A DNA stretch of 63,413 nt. It comes from Desulfovibrio sp. (GTDB lineage Bacteria; Desulfobacterota; Desulfovibrionia; Desulfovibrionales; Desulfovibrionaceae). Positions 8,645 through 19,136 of this stretch are shown piece after piece; position 1 is the stretch's first letter; the number at the start of each line of letters is the position of its first letter. A program made the position numbers and the translations under genes. The stretch spans positions 1-63,413 of the forward strand of contig JAITHT010000058.1 of the NCBI GenBank assembly GCA_031279825.1, in the 5' to 3' direction. The notes below the pieces were generated by a model that worked only from the letters and a program-made list of their open reading frames with translations, was not told where the DNA came from and did not search any database.

Positions 8645-9004
8645 GTGAGTGACTTGCCATCCGTATTGCCAGGAATAGACATCGCCACCGGTTTAAGCAG
8701 GGTGGCCGGCAACAAAAAACTCTACCTCAAGCTTTTACGCCATGTGGCGACGGACGTTCCCGCCACCCTGGAAAAACTCTCCGCCGCCGTCGCGGGCAAG
8801 GACGCCCATGCGGTGCGTGAGATAGCCCACTCGCTTAAAGGGGCGTCGGCCAACCTTTCCATTACCGATGTCGCGGCGTCGGCCGAACATCTGGAGTCCG
8901 CCGCCAAGGAAGAAGATTTCGCGGCGATTGCGACGCACGTTACCGGCCTGGAAGAGGTGCTGCAGCGGTATGTCGCCATAATCGCCACGCTCGGCGACCT
9001 GTGA
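8645..9004 (+). CDS. Stand-alone histidine phosphotransfer (Hpt) domain protein
   Basis: A 119-residue, almost wholly helical protein with the Hpt signature IAHSLKGASANLSI (H-x-x-K-G) near residue 60. Its His would accept a phosphoryl group from a receiver domain and pass it on. It has no kinase or receiver domain of its own. Length and motif match single-domain Hpt proteins of phosphorelays. It starts with GTG 8645, preceded by AGGAG about 6 bp upstream. No sensor kinase or response regulator lies nearby, so its partners are encoded elsewhere. Confidence 0.88.
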   Translation: MSDLPSVLPGIDIATGLSRVAGNKKLYLKLLRHVATDVPATLEKLSAAVAGKDAHAVREIAHSLKGASANLSITDVAASAEHLESAAKEEDFAAIATHVTGLEEVLQRYVAIIATLGDL

Positions 9005-9171
9005 GGCTTAAAGAGGCGGACGTCTCGCAGCCGCCGGAAGGGCGCGAGCCGTCTTTTTGCGAACGGGCTTCGGGGGCCGGTCTTGCATCGTGTCCGTTGA
9101 CCTTACGGGCCTTGCCCGCTGTAAACGGCAACCTCCGCTACAAAGACGCCTTTTAACCATCAGGGGTTTTC

Positions 9172-10869
9172 ATGGGGGCTTGCGCACTGTCGGCGCTCAC
9201 CCTGCGTCAGCTTATTGAACACAGCGCCGTCCGTTTTCCCGAAAGGCCGGCTGTTTCCGACTTCGGCGATATCCCCTTAACATACAGGGAATTTTACGAA
9301 TCCGTGCGGGGCCTCTCTCATTGGCTGAGCGAGCGGGGCATCGTTTTCGGCGATACCGTCGCCATTCTGGCGGAAAACTCCGCCCACTGGGCCGTCGCCT
9401 ATTTCGCCGTCACGACCATGGGCGCCGTGGCCGTGCCTATTCTTACGGAATTTCACGGCGATGCCGTTGTCCACATCCTCCGCCATTCGGAAGCCAAAAG
9501 CGTATTCGTTTCGGAAAAACTGTTCCCCAAAATCGAAGACGCCGACCTTGCGCCCGCTCCTTTGATCATCAGCCTGGAAACCTTTTTGCCCATCAGCCGG
9601 AACACGCCGCGCGACACACTCAAAAACCTGAAGAACAAGGGCGTGCGAGAATTCCGCAGACTGAAGGATCTGGCCATGCGTTTCGCCCTCCAGACGCCTG
9701 AGGAACCGGGCGAGGACGATTTGGCCGCCATTATCTATACCTCCGGCACCACCGGACACTCCAAAGGGGTGATGCTCACCCACAAAAATATCGTCTCCAA
9801 CGTTGCCGCCGTGTATGACGTGGTTACCATCACGGAACAGGATCGCATGCTTTCCATCCTTCCCCTGTCCCATACCTTCGCCTGCACCGTGGGTCTGATT
9901 CTGCCGCTCCTGTACGGCATGCACGTGTATTTTCTGGACAAGCCCCCGACGGCCCGGGTGCTCCTGCCCGCGATGGCCGAAATCCGGCCCACGGTCATGC
10001 TCGCCGTGCCGCTGATCATGGAAAAAATATTCAAAACGGGTGTACTGCCCAAATTGACGGGCAATGCGATCTCCAAATTTCTGTATACGATTCCGTTTAT
10101 CCGCAAAGCCATGCACGCGATGGCCGGCAGGAAACTGCGGGCCGATTTCGGCGGCAGGCTCCGGATCATGGCTATCGGAGGGGCGCCGCTGGCGGCTGAC
10201 GCCGAATGTTTTCTGCGCGAGGCGGACTTTCCTTTCACCATAGGCTACGGGCTGACCGAATCCTCGCCCATCCTCACCGGCACGGCCCCGGGGGACGCCC
10301 GACCGGCCAGCGCGGGCAAGCCCCTCAGAGACATCTCCATCCGTCTCGACAATGTGAACCCCGTTACCGGCGAAGGCGAAATTCTCGCCAAAGGGCCGAA
10401 CATCATGCGCGGCTACTTCAAGCTGCCGGAAATGACCGGCGAAGTCCTCTCCGAAGACGGCTGGCTGCGCACCGGCGACCTCGGCTCCCTTGACGAAGAC
10501 GGCTATATCTACATTAAAGGGCGCTCCAAGAACGTCGTCATCGGTCCGAGCGGCGAGAACATTTACCCGGAAGAAATAGAGTCCCTCTTCTTTTCTTCGC
10601 CCTATGTGCTTGAGGTCCTTGTGTATCAGCACGAAGCCAAACTCACCGCCAGAGTGCATCTTGACAGCGCCAAACTTGACGGACTTTTCGCCAACGTTCC
10701 GACCGGAGAAACGGACAGCAAGCGTCAGGTTCTGCTTGAAGACATCAGGAGTTCCGTCAACCTCAAGGTTTCTTCTTTCGCCCGCATTCTCAAAATCATC
10801 GAACAGCCGGAGCCCTTTGAAAGAACGCCCACACAAAAGATAAAGCGATACCTGTACGTCGATTCCTGA
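9172..10869 (+). CDS. Long-chain fatty acid-CoA ligase (AMP-binding)
   Basis: A 565-residue ANL enzyme that should convert a fatty acid, ATP and CoA to acyl-CoA. Motifs are [16 protein letters not shown] (ATP binding, about residue 190), the adenylation motif GYGLTESSP (about 360), WLRTGDLG and [21 protein letters not shown], with the C-terminal KIKRYLY lysine segment. A hydrophobic stretch near [13 protein letters not shown] and a region homologous to the membrane-associated linker of FadD-like enzymes suggest peripheral membrane contact. Start ATG 9172 is preceded by AGGGG. Its exact chain-length preference is unknown. Confidence 0.9.
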   Translation: MGACALSALTLRQLIEHSAVRFPERPAVSDFGDIPLTYREFYESVRGLSHWLSERGIVFGDTVAILAENSAHWAVAYFAVTTMGAVAVPILTEFHGDAVVHILRHSEAKSVFVSEKLFPKIEDADLAPAPLIISLETFLPISRNTPRDTLKNLKNKGVREFRRLKDLAMRFALQTPEEPGEDDLAAIIYTSGTTGHSKGVMLTHKNIVSNVAAVYDVVTITEQDRMLSILPLSHTFACTVGLILPLLYGMHVYFLDKPPTARVLLPAMAEIRPTVMLAVPLIMEKIFKTGVLPKLTGNAISKFLYTIPFIRKAMHAMAGRKLRADFGGRLRIMAIGGAPLAADAECFLREADFPFTIGYGLTESSPILTGTAPGDARPASAGKPLRDISIRLDNVNPVTGEGEILAKGPNIMRGYFKLPEMTGEVLSEDGWLRTGDLGSLDEDGYIYIKGRSKNVVIGPSGENIYPEEIESLFFSSPYVLEVLVYQHEAKLTARVHLDSAKLDGLFANVPTGETDSKRQVLLEDIRSSVNLKVSSFARILKIIEQPEPFERTPTQKIKRYLYVDS

Positions 10870-10997
10870 CGGTCGAATACGATACAAAGCCCGCCTCACA
10901 ATTTCCCTAGTTTTCGCCGTCAACGACGAACGCGGCATATCAAGGCCGATCCGCTTATGTATTTTTTACAATGAGGCTCCGGAAGCCGGGGCGGAGT

Positions 10998-11020
10998 CAG
11001 CCGGAGGAGAGAGCCGGCTG
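10998..11020 (+). promoter_or_regulatory. Leader hairpin with an SD-like loop upstream of prfC
   Basis: CAGCCGG (10998-11004) and CCGGCTG (11014-11020) form a perfect 7-bp stem with a nine-base loop containing AGGAG. It lies 36 bp before the prfC start, which itself has only a weak SD (CGGGAA). It may affect translation of prfC. This is inferred from position only. Confidence 0.35.
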
Positions 11021-11056
11021 TGGATTGCAACAAACCTGGAACATACGGGAATACGC

Positions 11057-12664
11057 ATGACGGACGCCACCCTGTCGCAAGAGATTGACAAACGCCGGAC
11101 CTTCGGCATTGTAAGCCACCCGGATGCGGGCAAAACCACGCTGACGGAAAAACTGCTGCTTTTCGGCGGCGCCATCCAGCTCGCGGGATCGGTGAAGGCC
11201 AGAAAAGCGGCCCGTCACGCCACGTCCGACTGGATGGCCATGGAAAAGGAGCGGGGAATCTCGGTCACCACCTCGGTAATGCGCTTCCGCTACGGCGATT
11301 ATGAGGTAAATCTGCTGGATACTCCCGGGCACCAGGATTTTTCCGAAGACACGTACAGAGTGCTGACGGCCGTCGATTCCGCCCTGCTGGTCATCGACTC
11401 CTCCAAAGGAGTGGAAGCGCAGACGAAAAAACTGATGGACGTATGCCGCATGCGCAAGACTCCCATCATCACCTTTATCAACAAACTTGACCGCGAAGGG
11501 CTTTCTCCCCTCGAAGCCATGGCGGACATAGAGGCGCATCTTCACATTGAATGCGCTCCCATGACCTGGCCGGTGGGTATGGGGACGCGTTTCAAAGGCG
11601 TTTACGACATACCCAACGGAGAGTTGCGTCTGTTTTCTCCCACTCACGGCGGCAAGGCGCAGGAGGCGAGGATAATCATCCGGGGAAAGGACGACCCTCA
11701 ACTGGACGTCCACCTTGGGGAACAGGCCGGGACGCTACGGGCGGATCTGGCGCTTCTGGAGGCGGCCGGCACGCCCTTCAGCCCGGATCTCTATCTCCGG
11801 GGAGAACAGACCCCGGTCTTTTTCGGCAGCGCCGTCAACAACTTCGGCGTACGGGAACTTCTGGATACCTTTGTCGCCCTGGCGCCCGGACCGCAACCGC
11901 GTCCCGCCGTGGACGCCTCCGGAGAAAAACGCCCGGTGCCGCCCGACGACAAAGAATTTTCCGGCGTGGTCTTTAAGATACAGGCCAATATGGACAAAGC
12001 GCACAGAGATCGCATGGCCTTTATGCGCATCTGCTCGGGCCGTTTCACGCGGGGCATGAAATTGCGGCATCACCGCACGGGCAAGGATATGGCCATTTCC
12101 AACGCTCTCATTTTCATGGCCCAGGATCGGACCGGGGTGGAAGCCGCTTACCCGGGTGATATAATAGGTATTCCCAACCACGGGGCCATTAAAATCGGCG
12201 ACACCTTCACGGAAAAGACGCCTTTGAAGTTCGTCGGCATACCGAGCTTCGCTCCCGAGCACTTTCGCCGGGTGCGCCTGCGCAATCCGCTCAAAACGAA
12301 ACAATTGCAAAAGGGGCTTGAGCAGCTTGCCGAAGAAGGGGCGGTACAGCTTTTCCGTCCTTTGGTCAACAACGACTATATTCTCGGCGCCGTGGGCATG
12401 CTCCAGTTTGACGTGATTGTTTCCCGCCTGTCCGAGGAATACGCCGTGGACGCCGGGTATGAAAACGTCGCCATCGCCACGGCCCGTTGGGTGACCGCCG
12501 ACGATAAAAAGCGCTTTGAAGAATTCAAAGACTACTACAGACAGCACCTGGCCCTGGATGCCGAAGGCGCGCTCGCCTATCTGGCGCCCGACGTGTGGAA
12601 ACTGGAATCCGCCATTGAGCGTTATCCGCATGTGGCATTTCATATGACCAGGGAGATTGGCTGA
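11057..12664 (+). CDS. prfC: Peptide chain release factor 3 (GTPase)
   Basis: RF3 uses GTP to release RF1/RF2 from the ribosome after peptide hydrolysis. The 535-residue protein shows all GTPase motifs: [19 protein letters not shown] (G1), [14 protein letters not shown] (G3, catalytic His present) and INKLDREG (G4). The RF3-specific stretches [23 protein letters not shown] and [17 protein letters not shown] are also present. Length is normal (about 530). Start ATG 11057 gives [18 protein letters not shown], the typical RF3 N-terminus. It is flanked by unrelated genes and is likely monocistronic. Confidence 0.97.
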   Translation: MTDATLSQEIDKRRTFGIVSHPDAGKTTLTEKLLLFGGAIQLAGSVKARKAARHATSDWMAMEKERGISVTTSVMRFRYGDYEVNLLDTPGHQDFSEDTYRVLTAVDSALLVIDSSKGVEAQTKKLMDVCRMRKTPIITFINKLDREGLSPLEAMADIEAHLHIECAPMTWPVGMGTRFKGVYDIPNGELRLFSPTHGGKAQEARIIIRGKDDPQLDVHLGEQAGTLRADLALLEAAGTPFSPDLYLRGEQTPVFFGSAVNNFGVRELLDTFVALAPGPQPRPAVDASGEKRPVPPDDKEFSGVVFKIQANMDKAHRDRMAFMRICSGRFTRGMKLRHHRTGKDMAISNALIFMAQDRTGVEAAYPGDIIGIPNHGAIKIGDTFTEKTPLKFVGIPSFAPEHFRRVRLRNPLKTKQLQKGLEQLAEEGAVQLFRPLVNNDYILGAVGMLQFDVIVSRLSEEYAVDAGYENVAIATARWVTADDKKRFEEFKDYYRQHLALDAEGALAYLAPDVWKLESAIERYPHVAFHMTREIG

Positions 12665-12703
12665 AGCGCCGCGGGCTTTTCGCCGGGACGCCCCGGGAAG
12701 CGC

Positions 12704-12732
12704 TTGACAGTGAAATTTTCGTTGTATATACA
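12704..12732 (+). promoter_or_regulatory. Promoter of the RND efflux operon with palindromic -10
   Basis: TTGACA (12704-12709), an exact 17-bp spacer and TATACA (12727-12732). The -10 sits in the perfect 10-bp palindrome TGTATATACA (12723-12732), well placed for a repressor operator. TetR/MarR-type repressors commonly control such operons, but no regulator gene lies adjacent. Confidence 0.75.
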
Positions 12733-12796
12733 CATAAAAGGCTATACGCGTCCCGCACGTATTCTCCGCGCCCACGAAATGAACAGAGGAAAAGCC

Positions 12797-14116
12797 ATGC
12801 TTCGTCCCGAACGGCACAACGCTGCATTTGTGTCCGCTTTTTTTTGGGCAGCCCTGCTGCTGACTGCCTGCGACAATAAAACGGATCCCTATACGAATAT
12901 CCCCACCGTCACCTATATGCAAAGCAGCCCCAAAAGCGTCACGCTGACCACGGAACTGCCCGGCCGCACCTCCGCTTTCATGATTTCCGAGGTGCGCCCC
13001 CAGGTAAGCGGCATCATTCTTGAGCGCCTGTTCGTCGAAGGCTCGGATGTCAAGCAGGGAGACGTGCTGTATCAGATCGATCCCGCATTATACCAGGCCG
13101 CCTACGATAACGCCAAGGCAACGCTCATGAAGGTCGAAGCCAACGCGGTGGCCGCCGGGCTTCTGGCGGAGCGCTACCGCCAGGTGGTCAAGGTCAACGC
13201 CGTCAGCAAGCAGGAATATGACAATGCCGAAGCGGCTTACGGACAGGCGCAGGCTGAAGTGGCGGCCGCCAAAGCGGCCCTGGACACGGCCGCCATCAAT
13301 CTTGCCTATACCAGGGTAAAGGCTCCGGTGTCCGGCCGCATCGGCCGTTCCTCCGTCACCTCGGGCGCCCTGGTCACGCAGAACCAGCCCAACGCCCTGG
13401 CCATAATACAGCAGATCGACACCGTGTATGTGGACGTGACGCAGTCCAGCACGGAAATGCTGCGCCTCAAAAAGGCCTTCAGCAGCGGCGCGCTGAAGTC
13501 CAGCGGCGAAACGGCTCTGAAAGCCTCGTTGATCCTTGAGGACGGCGCCCCCTATCAACAGCGGATTATTCAGAAAGACCCCGTTTCCGGCAAGGGCATG
13601 ACCGACGAAACCGGCAATCCCGTCTATACGCTTGAGCCCGTCACCGGAAGCCTGAAGTTTTCGGAGGCCACGGTGGAGCAGAGCACCGGCGCGGTCGCCA
13701 TCCGGGCCGTGTTTCCCAACCCCGAGGGACTTCTGCTCCCCGGCATGTACGTGCGTACACTTCTTGAAGAGGGCGTCAACGACAAGGCCTTTCTCCTGCC
13801 GCAAAAAACGGTCGTCCGCAACAGCCGCGGCCTGCCGGTGGTCCAGGTGCTGACGAAAAACGCCACTCTCACGGATCAGGAAGAGGTCTACAACGTCACC
13901 CCGCGCATACTGGAACTGGACAGGGTCATAGACAATGAATGGCTGGTGACCGGCGGCATCAGGGAAGGGGACAAGGTCGTTCTGGAAGGATTGCAGAAAA
14001 TCCGCCCGGGAATGCCGGTAAGAGGCGTACAGGCGCGGATTCCGGCGGGAGGCTCTCCCGACAGGGGCGCCGCCGCGAACGCAACCCGAGCCGGCGATTC
14101 CGCCAGCGGCAAATAA
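12797..14116 (+). CDS. RND efflux periplasmic adaptor lipoprotein (AcrA/MexA family)
   Basis: The adaptor links the inner-membrane pump to the outer-membrane channel. Start ATG 12797 has AGAGGAAAA just upstream. It yields a lipoprotein signal ending in LLTAC with lipidated Cys25. An in-frame ATG at 12779 is less well placed. Domains in order: barrel-sandwich half (VRPQVSGIILERLFVEGSDVKQGDVLYQID), alpha-helical hairpin (AYDNAKATLMKV to AALDTAAINL), the second lipoyl half (YTRVKAPVSGRIGRSSVTSGALV), then beta-barrel and membrane-proximal parts (LLLPGMYVRTLLEEGV). A disordered Ala/Gly-rich tail ends it. It is 18 bp from the pump gene in one operon. The substrate is unknown. Confidence 0.93.
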   Translation: MLRPERHNAAFVSAFFWAALLLTACDNKTDPYTNIPTVTYMQSSPKSVTLTTELPGRTSAFMISEVRPQVSGIILERLFVEGSDVKQGDVLYQIDPALYQAAYDNAKATLMKVEANAVAAGLLAERYRQVVKVNAVSKQEYDNAEAAYGQAQAEVAAAKAALDTAAINLAYTRVKAPVSGRIGRSSVTSGALVTQNQPNALAIIQQIDTVYVDVTQSSTEMLRLKKAFSSGALKSSGETALKASLILEDGAPYQQRIIQKDPVSGKGMTDETGNPVYTLEPVTGSLKFSEATVEQSTGAVAIRAVFPNPEGLLLPGMYVRTLLEEGVNDKAFLLPQKTVVRNSRGLPVVQVLTKNATLTDQEEVYNVTPRILELDRVIDNEWLVTGGIREGDKVVLEGLQKIRPGMPVRGVQARIPAGGSPDRGAAANATRAGDSASGK

Positions 14117-14134
14117 CGAGGTGGTAAACGCCGT

Positions 14135-17100
14135 ATGGCCCGTTTCTTTATCGACAGACCGATCTTCGCCTGGGTTATCGCCATCATCGTCATGATGGCC
14201 GGCGCATCAGCCATGTATACCCTGCCCATCGCGCAATATCCCCCCATCGCTCCGCCGGAAATCTCCATTGTCGCCTTCTATCCCGGCGCATCGGCCAAAA
14301 CCATTGAAGATTCGGTGACGCAGGTCATTGAGCAGAAGATGAACGGCCTGGATCACCTGAACTACCTGTATTCCACCAGCGATTCCACAGGGCAGGTCAG
14401 CATCAATCTGTCCTTTGCGGCCGGCACCAATGCGGATATCGCGCAGGTGCAGGTGCAGAACAAGCTGCAACTGGCCATGCCCCTGCTGCCGGAGATGGTA
14501 CAGCGCCAAGGTATCAGGGTGGTGAAGTCCACGCGAAACTTTCTTCTCGTCATCGGCTTCGTTTCCGAAAACGGCAGCATGAACGCCGTCGATATCAGCG
14601 ATTATATAGCCGCCAACATCCAGGAACCCGTCAGCCGTATGCCGGGGGTCGGCGATATTACGGTGTTCGGCGCCCAGTACGCTATGCGCATCTGGTGCGA
14701 TCCGGCCAAATTCGAGCAGTACCGGCTCATGCCGTCGGATGTGGCCCAGGCCGTGCAGGCCCAGAACAACCAGGTGGCCGGCGGGCAAATCGGCGGCCTG
14801 CCCGCCATGCCGGGGCAGCAGATAAGCGTTACCGTCAACGCCGCCAGCCGCTTTGAAACGGTGGAGCAGTTCGCCGAGATCATCCTGCGCGTCAATCCGG
14901 ACGGATCGAGCCTGCGCCTTAAGGACGTGGCCCGCATAGAGCTTGACAGCGAGAACCCCAGCGTCACCAGCCGCTATAACGGCAATCCGGCCTCCGGTTT
15001 GGCCATCAAGCTGGCCAGCGGCGCCAACGCCCTGGAAACGGCTGACGTCGTCAAAAAACGCATAGAGGAGATGTCCGAGTTTTTCCCGAGCGGCCTCAAA
15101 GTGGTCTATCCGTACGACACCACGCCCTTCGTGCGTATTTCCATCCACGAAGTTTACAAAACGCTGGCCGAGGCCATCGTCCTCGTCTTTCTTGTCATGT
15201 ACCTGTTTCTGCAGGACTTCAGGGCGACGCTCATTCCCACCATCGCCGTGCCGGTAGTGCTGCTGGGCACCTTCGGGGTTTTGTCCGCCGTCGGATTTTC
15301 CATCAATACGCTGACTATGTTCGCCATGGTTCTGGCCATCGGTCTTTTGGTGGACGACGCCATCGTGGTTGTGGAAAACGTCGAGCGCATAATGCGCGAA
15401 GAGCGCCTTCCGCCAAAGGAAGCGACCCGAAAATCCATGGGGCAGCTCACCGGCGCCCTGGTGGGCATAGCCCTGGTGCTTTCGGCGGTTTTCGTGCCCA
15501 TGGCCTTTTTCGGCGGCTCCGTCGGCGCCATCTACAGGCAGTTTTCCGTTACCATCGTCTCCTCCATGGTTCTGTCGGTGCTTGTGGCCATGATCCTCAC
15601 GCCGGCGCTGTGCGCCACCATACTCAAACCGCATACGGAGAACACCAGGGCGCAACAGGGCCTGTTCGGCAGATTCAACCGCTGGTTTGACGAACTGTCC
15701 TTTACCTATCAGAAGACGGTGCACCGCATGGTATTGAAACCCATGCGCTATCTGCTCGTCTATCTTCTGGCCGCCGGGCTTATGGCCTTTTTGTTTCTGC
15801 GCCTGCCCACCTCTTTTCTTCCCGATGAAGATCAGGGTATCCTCTTCGCCATGGCGCAGTTGCCTCCCGCCGCCTCCAAGGAACGCACCGCCGAAGTGAT
15901 GAAAAAAGTGGAACAGCATTTTCTTGAGGATGAAAAAGACGCCGTGGCAGGCATGATGGCGGTCACCGGCTTCAGCTTCAGCGGCAACGGACAGAACGCC
16001 GGCATGGCCTTTATCCGCCTGAAGGACTGGAAGGATCGCGATGACAAAAAACTGCGTGTGCCCGCCATTCAGGCCAGGGCCATGGCCAAATTTTCCCGGG
16101 TCGCCGAAGCCATGATTTTTGTCTTTGCGCCGCCCGCCGTCATGGAACTGGGCAGCGCCACCGGCTTTGACTTCGAACTTATCGATCAGACAGGACAGGG
16201 ACACGAAAAACTCATGGAAGCGCGCAACCAACTGCTGGGCATGGCCTCGCAGCATCCTGATCTGCGCAACGTCCGCCCCAACGGCCTCAACGACGTGGAA
16301 CAGCATACCCTTGACATCGATCTGTCCAAGGCCGGAGCGCTCAGCTTGAACATCAGCGAAATATACGGCGCCATCTCCGCCTTTTGGGGCAGCGCTTACA
16401 TAAACGACTTTCTGGACAGGGGCCGCACCAAAAAGGTCTATCTCCAGGCGGACGCCCCGTTTCGCATGCAGGCGGAAGACTTCAAACGCTATTACGCGCG
16501 TAACGCCAAAGGGGAAATGGTGCCTTTTTCCGCCTTTCTCTCAGGGCATGCCACCTACGGCTCTCCGCGGCTTGAGCGCTATAACGGACTGCCTTCCATG
16601 GAGATTCTCGGCGAAGCGACGCCGGGCAAAAGTTCCGGCCACGCCATGCGGGTTATGGAAGAACTGGTGAAGAAACTCCCCGCCGGCTTCGGTTTCTCCT
16701 GGACGGGACTGTCGCTGCAGGAACGGATGTCCGGCTCGCAAGCGCCGATGCTCTACGCCATATCCCTGATGGTCGTCTTCCTCTGTCTGGCCGCCCTGTA
16801 TGAAAGCTGGTCCATTCCCTTTTCCGTCATGCTGGTGGTCCCTTTCGGCATAATCGGCGCCCTTGCCGGCGCCTACCTGCGGGGCATGAACAACGACGTG
16901 TACTTTCAGGTGGGCCTTCTCACCATCGTCGGCCTTTCCGCCAAAAACGCCATCCTGATCGTCGAATTCGCCAAAGAACTCGAAGAGAGCGGGCAGGAAG
17001 CCGTCGCGGCAGTGGTGCAGGCTGTGCGCCTGCGCCTGCGGCCCATCATCATGACCTCCATGGCCTTTATTCTCGGCGTACTTCCCCTGGTCATCAGCAC

Positions 17101-17299
17101 CGGCGCCGGTTCGGGCAGCCAGAACGCCATCGGCACCGGCGTCATGGCCGGCATGATCGCGGCTACCTGGCTCGGGATTTATTATACCCCCGTCTTCTTT
17201 ATCGTCATTCGTACAATCTTCAAAGTCAGGGTCAAGTCCCGCGATATCGCGGCATCGCGGACTCAGCACTCCGCACACGGAGAAAAGCATGCCCCGTAA
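14135..17299 (+). CDS. RND multidrug efflux pump, HAE1 (AcrB/MexB-type) inner-membrane transporter
   Basis: A 1054-residue proton-driven exporter of standard HAE1 length. It starts with [20 protein letters not shown], the first transmembrane helix of AcrB-like pumps. The porter domain contains [19 protein letters not shown] and [21 protein letters not shown]4 carries [19 protein letters not shown] with the paired Asp residues that relay protons. The second half repeats the layout and includes [17 protein letters not shown] and [20 protein letters not shown]. It works with the adaptor before it and the outer-membrane factor after it, whose start overlaps its last 11 bases. Confidence 0.96.
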   Translation: MARFFIDRPIFAWVIAIIVMMAGASAMYTLPIAQYPPIAPPEISIVAFYPGASAKTIEDSVTQVIEQKMNGLDHLNYLYSTSDSTGQVSINLSFAAGTNADIAQVQVQNKLQLAMPLLPEMVQRQGIRVVKSTRNFLLVIGFVSENGSMNAVDISDYIAANIQEPVSRMPGVGDITVFGAQYAMRIWCDPAKFEQYRLMPSDVAQAVQAQNNQVAGGQIGGLPAMPGQQISVTVNAASRFETVEQFAEIILRVNPDGSSLRLKDVARIELDSENPSVTSRYNGNPASGLAIKLASGANALETADVVKKRIEEMSEFFPSGLKVVYPYDTTPFVRISIHEVYKTLAEAIVLVFLVMYLFLQDFRATLIPTIAVPVVLLGTFGVLSAVGFSINTLTMFAMVLAIGLLVDDAIVVVENVERIMREERLPPKEATRKSMGQLTGALVGIALVLSAVFVPMAFFGGSVGAIYRQFSVTIVSSMVLSVLVAMILTPALCATILKPHTENTRAQQGLFGRFNRWFDELSFTYQKTVHRMVLKPMRYLLVYLLAAGLMAFLFLRLPTSFLPDEDQGILFAMAQLPPAASKERTAEVMKKVEQHFLEDEKDAVAGMMAVTGFSFSGNGQNAGMAFIRLKDWKDRDDKKLRVPAIQARAMAKFSRVAEAMIFVFAPPAVMELGSATGFDFELIDQTGQGHEKLMEARNQLLGMASQHPDLRNVRPNGLNDVEQHTLDIDLSKAGALSLNISEIYGAISAFWGSAYINDFLDRGRTKKVYLQADAPFRMQAEDFKRYYARNAKGEMVPFSAFLSGHATYGSPRLERYNGLPSMEILGEATPGKSSGHAMRVMEELVKKLPAGFGFSWTGLSLQERMSGSQAPMLYAISLMVVFLCLAALYESWSIPFSVMLVVPFGIIGALAGAYLRGMNNDVYFQVGLLTIVGLSAKNAILIVEFAKELEESGQEAVAAVVQAVRLRLRPIIMTSMAFILGVLPLVISTGAGSGSQNAIGTGVMAGMIAATWLGIYYTPVFFIVIRTIFKVRVKSRDIAASRTQHSAHGEKHAP

Positions 17300-18704
17300 G
17301 CTCCTCTCATTACCCGCAAAGGCTCTCTCCCTTGTCGTCTGTCTCGTCCCGCTGCTGGGCGCCTGCACCCTGGCTCCCTCCTATAAGCGGCCGGACATGC
17401 CCGTGCCCGACGCGTATATCCCTGGGGAACCGTTATCGGCGCAATCCGCGCGGGACGTCAACTGGCGGGACTTTTTCAGGGAGCCTTCCCTGCAAAAACT
17501 CATTGAACTGGCCCTGGCCAATAACCGGGATTTACGGGTGGCTCTGCTCAACATAGAAAAAATCCGCTCCCAGTACCATGTACAGCGGGCGGAACTCCTG
17601 CCCGCGGTGGCAGCCGCCGCCGGCTCCGACGCCCAACGCCTTCCCGCGGAATTCACCGGCGCGGGCGCGGCCGGCATCACCCGCCGCTACTCCGCCTCAC
17701 TCGGCTTCAGCGCCTTTGAACTGGATTTGTTCGGGCGCATCCGCAGCCTCAGCGAGCGGGCCCTTGAAATATTCCATTCGGTCCAAGAGGACGCTAAAAC
17801 AGCGCAGATCAGCCTGATTGCCGAGGTGGCAGGGATATACCTGCAACTTATAGCGGATCGGGAACTCCTTGATATTACTAAGGCAACCTATAAAAATCGC
17901 AAAGGCCAGTACGAGCTTGTGAACAACAAGTTCCGTTCGGGACTCGCCTCGCAGCTTGAGGTCAGCCAGGCCCGCAGCATCATGGAAGAGGCTCGCTCCA
18001 ACGTTGCCCGGTACGCCGCCAGCGTCGGCCAGGCGGAAAATTATCTCGCCCTGCTGCTGGGCACGTCTCTCCCCAGGAACCTGCCGGAACTGCGCAAGCT
18101 TTCCCAGGTAAGGACCCTGGCTGATTTGCCCGCGGGCTTGCCCTCCGATCTGCTGGAACGCCGACCGGATATCCAGGCCGCCGAACATCGCCTGAAAGCC
18201 GCCAATGCCAATATCGGCGCGGCAAGGGCCAATTTCTTTCCCAGAATCAGCCTGACCGGCGCCCTCGGCACGCTCAGCGCCGACGCCAGGGATCTTTTCG
18301 GATCAGGCAACGCCTTCTGGCAGTTTCTGCCTTCCGCCTCCCTGCCTGTTTTCGATACAGGCAGGAACATCGCCGCCCTGGAAATATCCGAAACAGAACG
18401 CGATATAGCCGTGGCCCAATACGAAAAAAACATTCAGACCGCTTTCAGGGAAGTGGCGGACACGCTGATCCAGCGCCGGCATATCGGGGAGCAACTGGAC
18501 GCGGAAAAAGCCCTGCTCGCGTCCACCACCACGACGTATACCCTGGCCTCATCCCGCTACGAGGTAGGCGTGGACAGCTACCTCAACGTCCTTGACGCCC
18601 AGCGTTCTCTCTACGGCGCCCAGCAAAGCTATATTCAGACCAGGCTCCTGCGGGAGACCAACGCCCTTATGCTGTTCAAGGCCATGGGCGGCGGCTGGAA
18701 ATAG
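17289..18704 (+). CDS. Outer-membrane efflux factor, NodT/OprM family lipoprotein
   Basis: A 471-residue TolC-like channel that completes the tripartite pump. The signal peptide ends in the lipobox LLGAC (Cys26), followed by [14 protein letters not shown], the standard OprM/NodT start. Two tandem helical-repeat halves carry the signature phrases [25 protein letters not shown] and [38 protein letters not shown] 17289 overlaps the pump gene by 11 bp, showing tight co-translation. It is convergent with the minus-strand HMA-like gene 45 bp away. Confidence 0.95.
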   Translation: MPRKLLSLPAKALSLVVCLVPLLGACTLAPSYKRPDMPVPDAYIPGEPLSAQSARDVNWRDFFREPSLQKLIELALANNRDLRVALLNIEKIRSQYHVQRAELLPAVAAAAGSDAQRLPAEFTGAGAAGITRRYSASLGFSAFELDLFGRIRSLSERALEIFHSVQEDAKTAQISLIAEVAGIYLQLIADRELLDITKATYKNRKGQYELVNNKFRSGLASQLEVSQARSIMEEARSNVARYAASVGQAENYLALLLGTSLPRNLPELRKLSQVRTLADLPAGLPSDLLERRPDIQAAEHRLKAANANIGAARANFFPRISLTGALGTLSADARDLFGSGNAFWQFLPSASLPVFDTGRNIAALEISETERDIAVAQYEKNIQTAFREVADTLIQRRHIGEQLDAEKALLASTTTTYTLASSRYEVGVDSYLNVLDAQRSLYGAQQSYIQTRLLRETNALMLFKAMGGGWK

Positions 18705-18749
18705 GAATAGCGGCGGTAAAGGGGGCAACGCCCGCCGACACGCGCTCTC

Positions 18750-19136
18750 TTATCGCCTCGCGGCGTAGTGCAATGCGGACAGCGCGGTAAACACCGTACC
18801 GCACAGCGCGTGGACGCGCTTGTCGAAGATCAGGGAGGCAAAAGTCAGCCCCAAGGCGCAGAGCAAGGCGCCGCTGTCCCGATAAGCCGCCGGGAACGGA
18901 CTTTTTCGTTGCGGAGCGCACATGGCGGCAAAGGATTCCAAAGCGCTTTCAATGGACTCCCGTGAAAGTTTGTCGGGGGCATACTCAACGAGAATACTGC
19001 CCGTCCGGATATTGGGCGTAACATTCCGCACCCCCGCCTGCGCCCGGATGAAGGCCAGAGCCATGGACATGTGTTCCTCTTTTTTCAAAGCAGAGGCGCG
19101 GAGGCGTATCCGCCCCTCGAAAAAACTGGCGATCAT
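18750..19136 (-). CDS. Small HMA-like (HMA_2-type) membrane protein
   Basis: A 128-residue protein with an N-terminal ferredoxin-like metal-chaperone-type fold (FFEGRIRLRA, then GVRNVTPNIRTGSILVEY), but without the CxxC metal ligands. Two hydrophobic segments (ALLCALGLTFASLIF, ALCGTVFTALSALHY) follow, so it is probably membrane-anchored. Its ATG overlaps the stop of the ATPase gene as ATGA, indicating translational coupling. The GRIRLR motif recurs as GRLRLR at the N-terminus of that ATPase. I infer an accessory subunit or detached regulatory domain of the pump. The substrate and exact role are unknown. Confidence 0.7.
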   Translation of the reverse strand: MIASFFEGRIRLRASALKKEEHMSMALAFIRAQAGVRNVTPNIRTGSILVEYAPDKLSRESIESALESFAAMCAPQRKSPFPAAYRDSGALLCALGLTFASLIFDKRVHALCGTVFTALSALHYAARR

